Positions 55,925 through 64,000 of a DNA stretch of 64,000 nucleotides are shown piece by piece (within the stretch, counting starts at the first letter, position 1; every line of letters begins with the position of its first letter). The stretch covers positions 558,001 through 622,000 of the forward strand of contig WNNJ02000108.1 of NCBI GenBank assembly GCA_012934845.2, given 5' to 3'. The notes under the pieces are model-generated. The model ran no database searches, was not told the origin of the DNA, and saw only the letters and a program-made list of their open reading frames with translations. The stretch is from Pomphorhynchus laevis (Eukaryota; Acanthocephala; Palaeacanthocephala; Echinorhynchida; Pomphorhynchidae). The position numbers and the translations under genes are program-made.

Positions 55925-57490
55925 ATTTCCAATGAGTGCCTCATATTTACAGGTATTTAATTTGATCAACTTACCGATTTTCACCGGAGGAACCGTGTGC
56001 GCTGATGCGCACCTTTATTTGTACTCCCCAAAACCCCAAACTAAATAACCTAGCGATAATCACGCTTACTCAACATCAAGCAAGGAAGAATTTATTCAAA
56101 ATTTTTCTAAAAGTTTTTGACTCTAAATATGAGAATCGTATTATATTTCACTCAGTTAAATACTTCGAATCTGAGATTAAAGTTTCTTTTGTTACACCGG
56201 ATATTCTGGATGGGTATGTTTTGTTCTTCAACGAAAATTGTAAAAGCCTAGGTTCAATAAACGTTAAGCCGATCATGGCTTCATTAAAAATATCAAGCCT
56301 ACCTACCCACTAGAAGGATGAAGATATCGCGAACCTTAAGACGAAATTCAAATCTCGAAAGTGCCCCAATTTCAAACTGTACTAAAATTCATTTGAGTGC
56401 GACAATCGACCAACGTTTGGGAAACTCGACAATTCTTTTGCAAATGTAGCCAAGAGAATGTCAGACGAAGAGATAATTAAAATCACCGACAACAAGATTT
56501 CGGCAGCCCTCAAAAGGATGGAAGACCTGGTCTCAAACTTGGTTACGACTTTTTACGCCTCGCCTCGAGTTACGGAGCAAGTTCTTCCTGAATCTAAGAA
56601 AAGGGGGCTTCGGCTCACACCGATCCCCTTCATTAAGATTGGAAAATTATTAAAGGGCAAAAAAGCTTCAAAGGGAAATGAAGAAATCGCCTGTGGGCAA
56701 GTGCCTTCGCTGGATGGTTCTGGTGGTGGATAAGGTAACCCATCATGGGTTTTCTTTCAGGCAGCTATCCAACGCTTCCCCAGAATTGGTAATGAGAGTC
56801 TAACCGAATTTAATTCCTACCTCTCTTCGCAAGCTAAGCGTTGCTTTCAACAACCTATAAAGGTCGTATCGACAGTCCCACTCCGACAAAACTCAAGACC
56901 TTAGCATATATGCTTCGTCTTCCCAATCTCTCTGCTTCTGCCAGACAGGTTATCTCAAAAGAATATTGGAGCACTATATATGGGTTCTAACTGGGTAAAG
57001 AAAGGGCAAGCATTGCTTCCCTTAATCCAGCCCAGTCTTCCCTCGAAAAGATTTTTAAGAAGGATAAGTTTTGTCTGTTGTAAGGATAGGGCATTGGGTT
57101 GGATTGGAAATATAGGTTTTGACAAAGTTTTGGCCGTCGCTCCACTCTCTTCTTGTGTCTGTCAGCGTTTGACAGTCGAACAATGAAGAAAAGTGGCCGT
57201 CACAATGCTATTAGCCGCCCCATCCTATGTGGCCGGCATCAACATCAGTAGACGAATTTTTATTCAAAAAAAGTCTCCGGTCTCATGTCCTAAAGACATC
57301 CGACCCATTTCGATTCAAAATTCCCTCTGTCAATTTACGAAAAGGCGCTTGTGCGTAGCATCCGCGATCATCTGAATAGACGAAATTTAATCCCTCAAGG
57401 TTTCCATGGGTTCGTCAAAGGCCGCTCGGTTTATTCAGCGGTAGGTGAAGTGCATCTGTTTTGTCAGGAGAATAGTCATCAACTTTCTGT
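55925..57490 (+). mobile_element. Same LINE family (+): ORF1 and RT start, internally deleted
   Basis: The + strand carries an ORF1-like region (56005-56313, then 56458-56733 with MSDEEIIKITDNKISAALKR and a lysine/glycine-rich end), then linker and RT blocks similar to the minus copy (FVCCKDRALGWIGNIGFDKV; AGINISRRIFI; HGFVKGRSVYSAVGEVH). The endonuclease is deleted. It breaks off near 57490 at the same RT region where the minus copy continues. Head-to-head to the minus copy. Confidence 0.7.
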
Positions 57491-57499
57491 GACTGACAA

Positions 57500-57540
57500 T
57501 GATAACAAGCTAAATGTTATCATTTAGCTTGTTAATATAA
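57500..57540. repeat. 13-bp hairpin at the LINE break
   Basis: AACAAGCTAAATG pairs perfectly with CATTTAGCTTGTT across a 4-nt loop (about 57506-57535). Confidence 0.75.
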
Positions 57541-58771
57541 AACGCTTCTAAGATCTTACGTTTAAGCATAATTTATGTTATAAAAAAATAATTAAAATTA
57601 AAAAATATAAATAAATAAAAAATATAAAATAAAGTTAAGTCAGCAATTTTTTAGTCAAGTTTAACAATTTTTCATCGCTCTCTAGTGTATTTTATTTCGA
57701 TATGTTGCAGCATTCAATTACGATCTAAACTTTGTACTTAGAATGATGATTGCTGATGTCCTTCTTCACACAATGAAATCATATATCTTTAACGGGAAAT
57801 ATTCTAATTAAAAGATAATATCTCAATTAGATCATTAAAAATAATGATTAACATTTTATAACTCTTAAAATTAACAGGTAATGTTAAAAATTAACAGGTT
57901 TTATCGATTTATGCACTTTTAGAGCGATTTCAAAATAGATGTATCCATTTAAATATATTATTGATATATTTTCAATTAAAAATTAAACATAAGACTTTGA
58001 CATATTAAATAGAATATTGAACAAACGATTAATTTACAAAAGTCTGTTGAGAATATAACTTAATATAACATTACTTGAAATTCTTAATAACAATATTTCG
58101 TTATCCACAGTATTTATGAAAGTATTAATACCGGTAATTTTGATATTCTATCAGCACATAACTTGCTTCTGTTATCGCTAATTTTTCTAAGAATATCCGT
58201 TTATTTCAGGGAAAATAACAGTAAGAATTATTTAAATTTTAGCAATGACGAATAGATTTTAGGTCATATTTACGTATAACTTTTTATATCCTTCTCCTTG
58301 AGAGATGGCACGCCCTTTAAATGGACGTTGGGAAATATCAATTTTTTACTTGAAGTTTGTTTGAAGTCAAACAAAACTGTCAAATAACATACTTTCTAAC
58401 CATACATTTCGGCTTTGAATTTTTCTTTTAAAATGTGTAAAGCTTAATTTTTAAAATTTGTTTTTCAAGGATTTTCTGGCACATTATTCTATAATATCGA
58501 GCCAATACAAATTGATTTCTTAAAGAATTTTTATAGTTTTCTCTAATATTATTTTTACTTAATTTTCTATAAATTTAATTTAAAACTTTTAGTTTCTATT
58601 AGGTTAGATGATAGTACCTGATATGTAACTTGTTGATTGGACTAATTTAAGTCAACACTTAAATAGTTGTAATCACTTTAGCTAATCACAAAATAATCTA
58701 ATCGAAACAAATTATCTTATTTTTAATGTAAATATTTTTATGTGTCGTGCAGATTATAAGCAATTGAAAAT
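57541..58771. other. AT-rich intergenic DNA, no gene
   Basis: Nothing recognised. Confidence 0.45.
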
Positions 58772-59007
58772 ATGGAAAATTTACAAATGCTTAGCGACAG
58801 AAATTTACCTAAAGATATTCTAGACTATATTAGTAGGATCCAAGCACAGAATAGGCTTCTAAATGTGCAAGTAAAAATTCCATCAAATGATCAGGCAAGT
58901 GAATAATAAATACAATTTAAATAAACGACACTAATTTTTATGTTTTTATAATAATGCAGTCTAATCAAACCTACACGGAAATACACTCTCTACATGGAAA
59001 TGGTTAA
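58772..59007 (+). CDS. Possible tiny gene with a GC-AG or GT-AG intron
   Basis: I do not recognise this protein. An ATG at 58772 opens a frame MENLQMLSDRNLPKDILDYI then SRIQAQNRLLNVQVKIPSND, amphipathic and of coding-like composition in otherwise AT-rich DNA. Unspliced it stops at 58906 (44 residues). A splice from CAG^GCAAGT (58894, a strong GC-type donor) to ATGCAG^TCT (58959) would give 56 residues ending at 59007; a weaker GT donor at 58870 also keeps phase. An upstream TGCAG at 58748-58752 may be a 5' UTR acceptor. It lies just before the first tRNA-Phe gene. It may also be a chance frame. Confidence 0.35.
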
Positions 59008-59094
59008 AGAATATATAATTTTTATTACAAAACTTTTTTATTCATTTTTAATAAATATATATAAAGTTATTTTATGTTTATTAAATGTTGTGAT

Positions 59095-59167
59095 GCCGAA
59101 ATAGCTCAGCTGGGAGAGCGTTAGACTGAAGATCTAAAGGTCCCTGGTTCGATCCCGGTTTTCGGCA
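59095..59167 (+). tRNA. tRNA-Phe (GAA), copy 1
   Basis: A 73-nt gene with acceptor stem GCCGAAA/TTTCGGC and discriminator A, D arm with A-box TAGCTCAGCTGG, anticodon GAA at 59128-59130 in CTGAAGA, and T loop GGTTCGATCC (B-box). There is no intron and CCA is not encoded. Position 65 is T opposite C49, one mismatch at the base of the T stem, absent from copy 2. The first run of four T is 78 nt downstream. Confidence 0.95.
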
Positions 59168-59309
59168 GGTTGTTTAGAATTTGCCTAGGACAGTATTATT
59201 TGCAATTTCTGTATCTTATAGTTTACATGTGTGTTTACTCGACATTTTGCATGAAAGACATTCTCAAAAATAATACTTATAAAGAACTATTGGAACTGGA
59301 TCAAATAAA

Positions 59310-61200
59310 ACAGCACATTGTTTGATATTTCGCTAACCTCTGCTAGTATCTTCAGAAAATTACAATGTTTTCAAAATGTATATGCGCTTTTAAAAAATCA
59401 AAAGATCGCCGTCATTTTTTTGAACAGGTGCTGCTTTTATTAGCAATAAACAATTACTTTTAGTGTTGTTTGAATTATGACACGATTCCAGCAACCTTTG
59501 AAGGTACAAAAAACGCAATATAAAATGGGGATTTAAAATAGTTTAGAAACAAAACAAAATTAATAATAATATTTTCATTGAAAATAAAAAATGAAACTAT
59601 CAGAAAAAATATAAACATATTAATTAAAATTACTAGAAAATTAAACAAAGTACAACATTAAAAATAGAAAAGATTATTTAAACAAAAGAATCGTTTACAA
59701 CATCTTTACAAAATATTTAATGTTTCGTCAGGTTTATTATTCGGCATAATAATATTGGAGTTTTTATAAATGTAATAGGCCTCAAGAATTTTTCTATTTA
59801 AGCAATTTGTTTCTTTTAAACTATGGTCTACAATACCGCACATAAGCCCTTATTGAGTGTATATTTGTGTTGTTTTAATATAGTCTCTAATTTTCGGCCT
59901 GTTTGGCCCACATATATTTTATCGCATTCTAAACAAGAAATTTTAAAAACAACTCCAACGTTATCACGTTTGGGTTTCTTTTTCAAAATGTTATGTAGTG
60001 TCGGTATTTAACTATTATACAAAACAATATTTGAAGTATTTAATGTTTTATTGTTCGAAACAAATCTTTTGAAATTAATATTCCAATAATTATTTATAAA
60101 TGGTAATCCTATGTATCTTCTCTTTTTGGGGTCAGAAACAACATCTTTAATCCGTTTTGGTAATTTTGTAGAAAGCCTTTTTAATTGTCCATGATGGAAA
60201 ACCGTTTGTATATAATAGAATTCTAATTATCTTATTATTTGTTTCAAGTTCATTTATATCGGAAACAATAATCTTACTTGGTAAAAACAAAGAATTGGCA
60301 GCAGATATTTTTCAAGATGTTGGAACATTGGTATTCCACGAAACAGTATTTAAATTATTTAAATTTTTAAAACAAACGGATGTTTTTAAAATATCATTTG
60401 ATGTTCAACTAATAGAATATCAGATGGTTTCGAAAAAGAAATAAATTGTTTAAATAGAAAATTCTTGAAGTTTTTGATATTCATAAAAACTCCAATATTA
60501 TTATGCCGAATAATAAACCCGACGTAACTTTAAATTTTTGTAAATATGTTGCAAACTATTCTTTTGTTTAAATAATCTTTCCGACTTTTATATTTATACT
60601 TTATTTAATTTTTCTAATAATTTCAAATTATTATTATTTTTTATATTTTTTATTTTATTTTTTCAAAAGATTTATTTTGAATGAAAATATCATTGTTATT
60701 ATTTTTGTTTTGTTTCTAAACTATTTTAAATCCTCCTTTTATATTGCGTTTTGTATAACTTCAAAAGTTGCCGAAATCGTGCCACAATTCAAAACACTGA
60801 AAGCAGCTGTTTATCGCCAATAACAGCAGCACCTGCTCAAAGAAAATGACGGCGATGGTTTTGATTCTTTTTTTATAAAGGCATCTACTGTCGAAGTGCT
60901 GTCAAAGTTGTGTAGCTACATGCCACAATTATGAGACCACCTGTAGTGATGAATAGACTAAGGTCAAAATGCCTCATTGACGGGTGGCTAGGCGTCTGTA
61001 GTAGGCACATTCCAGGTTAAGCGTCGCGACGAAGGTTGCAAAAAAGCATGCAGGTTTATACTTTCCTGTTTATGTAAATAAAAAAATTCTATTGAAATTC
61101 TTTCTTATTAATGTAACGTCACAAGAAGTTTTCAAAGACGTACATTTTGAAAAACATTGTAATTTTCTGAAGATGCCAACAGAGGTTAGCGAAAAATCAA
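59310..61200 (-). mobile_element. Penelope-like element fossil with inverted end repeats
   Basis: A broken Penelope-like retroelement on the minus strand. It retains a C-terminal RT trace (60.2-60.05 kb) and a GIY-YIG endonuclease region (CLECDKIYVGQTGRKLET, about 59937-59884). Its flanks are inverted copies of each other: about 59310-59830 on the left and 60410-61200 on the right, sharing GAGCAGGTGCTGCT-type and ACGCAATATAAAA blocks. Such inverted pseudo-LTR arrangements are known for the family. It looks old and inactive and sits between the two tRNA-Phe genes. Confidence 0.75.
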
Positions 61201-61299
61201 TAAAACATTTCTCTCTTTTCTTTGATCCGCTCCAATAATTATTTATCAAAAATGGATCATTACCAACTATTTAAAAAATTTACTTTTATCGATACATAA

Positions 61300-61720
61300 A
61301 AACATTAGATATTCCCTGGTTCTTCTCGTGTATCAGTAATTTGCATCGTCACTTGCAAAATGACTTTTATATTCTAAAGTAATTGTTAGATTTATAAATT
61401 GATTAATATATTGGTTTTTAACGCCGAAATAGCTCAGCTGGGAGAGCGTTAGACTGAAGATCTAAAGGTCCCTGGTTCGATCCCGGGTTTCGGCAGATTG
61501 TACAGAATTTGCCTAAAACAGTAGCATATGCAATTTCTGTATGTTATAGTTTGCATGTTTGTTTATTCGACAATTTTTATGTTAGACTTTCTCAAAAATT
61601 ATGCTATTATCAAGACATAAAACATAATATATTCCCTGGTTATATCCCGTGTATCAGTAATTTGCATCGTCACTTGCAAAATTACTTTTATACTCTAAAG
61701 TAATTACTAGATTAATATAT
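61300..61720. repeat. Duplicated ~110-bp flank around tRNA-Phe copy 2
   Basis: ATATTCCCTGGTT..T...CGTGTATCAG and TTTGCATCGTCACTTGCAAA are present before (61310-61385) and after (61629-61700) the tRNA gene. They are followed by a shared CTAAAGTAATT..TAGA block. Confidence 0.75.
61423..61495 (+). tRNA. tRNA-Phe (GAA), copy 2
   Basis: 73 nt, same sequence as copy 1 except G instead of T at position 65, which restores the C49-G65 pair. All four arms pair; anticodon GAA in CTGAAGA. The 3' flank (TTGTACAGAATTTGCCT...) resembles that of copy 1 for about 110 bp, so the two arose by duplication. The first T run (T5) is 79 nt downstream. Confidence 0.96.
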
Positions 61721-61784
61721 TAATGATACGTTCGATGTGCTCTTAAATTGTTCCGTACGTTTAAGCATAACACTTGAAAAGGAC

Positions 61785-62040
61785 TATTGAAATAGACAAA
61801 CATTTGTGAATAATAATTTCTTTTTCTATTCATTTCGATATTTAAATGCACTGAACGAGTTAATTCACTATTTCAATAATAAATTAATAAAAGTAATCAT
61901 TATAATTATAATTTTCCAATGATACGATCGATCGTGAACTGTATTGAGCGTTTAAATATCGAGAGGAACAATAAAATAAGAAATTATTATTATCAAAGTT
62001 TCCACTATTGCAATAGTCCTCAATAATTAATTATTTTATC
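61785..62040. repeat. Diverged fold-back related to the 41.1-kb hairpin
   Basis: GGACTATTGAAATAG...AATAATAATTTCTT...TCGATATTTAAATGC in the left arm matches, inverted, GCGTTTAAATATCGA...AAGAAATTATTATT...CTATTGCAATAGTCC in the right arm. Several blocks recur at 41100-41200. Confidence 0.65.
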
Positions 62041-62284
62041 ATTCATCTCGTTGACGCCCTGAACAATAAAAGTTTTAGATTGATAAGGTTATATTTTTAA
62101 AAGAAAAGTAACTTTTAAAGTTATATTTCTTGTTTTGTGAATTTCAATAATATATTGATCTTTAATTTTTGTAAATGTTAAACATGCATTGTTCATAAAT
62201 TCTTAATCTTGATTTGCTTTTTGTGTTAAAGTGAACTTTCTTGAGATTGATGGACATTATAGGCACGATTAATCCATTATAATA

Positions 62285-64000
62285 AATAAAATAATGCTAG
62301 CTTTCGACGATATCGTCTTTATTTAGCAAAAATCAAATGGCACAACATCCATATATACACAACACTGCTACGAAAGAATTTCATCCGATTTCTATCATGA
62401 CTGGTAATTGTAGTTTCCAATTAGATTTGTTGCCAAGCATTGGGTTTGGCTGATAGGAAATATATATATGGATTTCTTTATAATACTCTTCGATAAGTCG
62501 TCCTCATAACAAACGGTTTGAACATCGCTGAAGTTGATTTTGTGAATCAAGTACATTATTAAATATCGGAGAGTTTAAATATCACCGCGTTTAATGACGA
62601 ATGTTAATAATAACAACGAATAGCAACACATGTTAATCATAACTATAAAAAATATACTTTAACCATAAACTTCATTAATAAATGTATAGATAATATAAAT
62701 ATAGGTAGACTTTTAAATAATTCTAAATGTAAAGAAATAATAGGGTCAGATTTAAGTAAATATATTTCTAAAATAAGGTATAAGTTGTTACCGCCATTAT
62801 GACGAAAAATTTGTAATTATAATAAAGAATTAAAATCAATATGTAACGATAATATTAGAAACATTATATAAACTGAATGCAATTGCAAAAGTCTTAATTT
62901 TGATAAAATAAATGAACATATATGCATTCATAATCTAGAATTAATTAAAAACAATGAATGAAGGAAAATCCCATCAAAAGGGTATAAATACAGATTAAAT
63001 AATAACAATAGAAATAAAATTTATAATTCGTTATATAATGGCTTAAATGCTTACTTTGGTAAATATATTACTAAAATAAGGTATAAGTTGTTACCGCCAT
63101 TAGGACGAAAAATTTGTAATTATAATAAAGAATTGAAATCAATATGTAACGATAATATTATAAACATCATGGGAACAGAATGCAATTGTAAAAGTCCTAG
63201 TTTTAATAAAATAAATGAACATATATGTACCCATAATCTAGAATTAATTGAAAATTGTGAATTAAGAAAGCTGCTATCAAAAAGGTAAATATAGATTTAA
63301 TATAAATATAGATTATAGTAAATAATTTTATAGTAAATATATTTATAGTAAATATAAATATAGATTTAATAATAACAATAGAAATAAAATTTACAATTCG
63401 TTATATAATGAATTAAATGCTTACTTTGGTAAGCAGATTAATAGTAAAAGCTTAAATACATCAAAGATAAAAATTTGGAAAACTTATATATTAGATAAAA
63501 TTAGAGAGAAAATGAAAATAACAAACATTATAAAAGGAAAGATCAAATTAATAAAGATATGCATACAGAACTTACTAAATAAAAGCATAACTATATAATA
63601 ACAACTATTGATAAAGCTAGTAAACACTTTGTCTTCATATGCAAAAAGCTTTATTATGATTAACTTTTGAAATAAGTTAATTATAATGATTAAAATGTAA
63701 ATCCAACATATGAACGTAGTGAGTTGAGTTTAGAAACAATTCTTATAAGTCATTGTTCTATAATGTATAAGAAGGGTATAAAGGTTGAATCAGATAATAA
63801 AACTATACCTATACTATATTGGAATCCAAAATTACATAAAAATCCAATAAAACCTAGGTTCATATGTAGTGCGTTTAAATGTACATTAAAACCACTTTCT
63901 GTCTATATTTATTAAATACTTAAAGTAATTAAAGCACACTTCAAAAAATATTGCAAGGTAATCGAAATTAATACTAGTATAAAACATTATTTCAGTATTA
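62285..64000 (+). mobile_element. Penelope-like element fossil, runs off the window
   Basis: A non-coding 5' part (62285-62690, related to 46.85-47.11 kb) precedes a coding region on the + strand. Recognisable are a Cys-rich block (GTECNCKSPSFNKINEHICT, 63171-63230), IDKASKHFVFICKKLYY (about 63610-63655) and the RT-characteristic PILYWNPKLHKNPIKPRFIC (63810-63869) with FKCTLKPLS. These are Penelope-like RT motifs. A unit of about 305 bp is tandemly duplicated (62755-63058 and 63060-63300 onward). The element is broken and its RT core and nuclease would lie beyond 64000. Confidence 0.75.

Overview
This window is nuclear DNA of an animal. Genes are far apart and AT-rich, introns run from 47 nt to 5.6 kb, there are eukaryotic tRNA-Phe genes, and five ancestral eukaryotic protein genes can be recognised: DAD1, SELENOT, TSEN2, GFER/ALR and MTRFR. 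The load of LINEs (at least six lineages), Penelope-like elements, a Merlin DNA transposon and one Ty3/Gypsy fossil fits an invertebrate. I cannot place the phylum. SELENOT here uses an in-frame UGA and has a SECIS hairpin, so the host must make selenocysteine; this argues against insect groups that lost that pathway.

Layout. 1-1.75 kb: hairpins, short repeats and a broken retroelement peptide. 1.75-2.08 kb: DAD1 (-). 2.8-18.9 kb: a graveyard of LINEs, some inserted into others, including one copy (13.04-16.45 kb, -) whose ORF2 is broken by only two stop codons. 18.9-22.8 kb: a Ty3/Gypsy fossil. 22.9-25.5 kb: more LINE debris. 25.5-27.9 kb: AT-rich DNA with a SINE-like patch. 27.9-34.05 kb: two copies of one L2-like LINE lying tail to tail. 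34.18-40.5 kb: SELENOT in two exons, with the SECIS downstream; its 5.6-kb intron holds a complete-looking Merlin transposon (36.44-38.14 kb) and several repeats. 40.5-43.1 kb: three fold-back hairpins. 43.17-43.93 kb: a three-exon, very short TSEN2. 44.6-46.4 kb: an AT-rich repeat array. 47.17-49.10 kb: a segment bounded by a 111-bp inverted repeat. 49.85-50.35 kb: GFER. 52.24-52.69 kb: MTRFR. 54.0-57.5 kb: two head-to-head fragments of another LINE. 58.77-59.0 kb: a possible tiny gene. 59.1-61.5 kb: two tRNA-Phe genes on either side of a broken Penelope-like element. 62.3-64 kb: a second Penelope-like element that runs off the window.

The host genes are unrelated housekeeping genes (N-glycosylation, ER redox, tRNA splicing, mitochondrial disulfide relay, mitochondrial ribosome rescue). 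There is no operon or pathway cluster. SELENOT and TSEN2 were assembled by reading splice sites and the UGA codon directly, because their reading frames are too short or interrupted to stand out.
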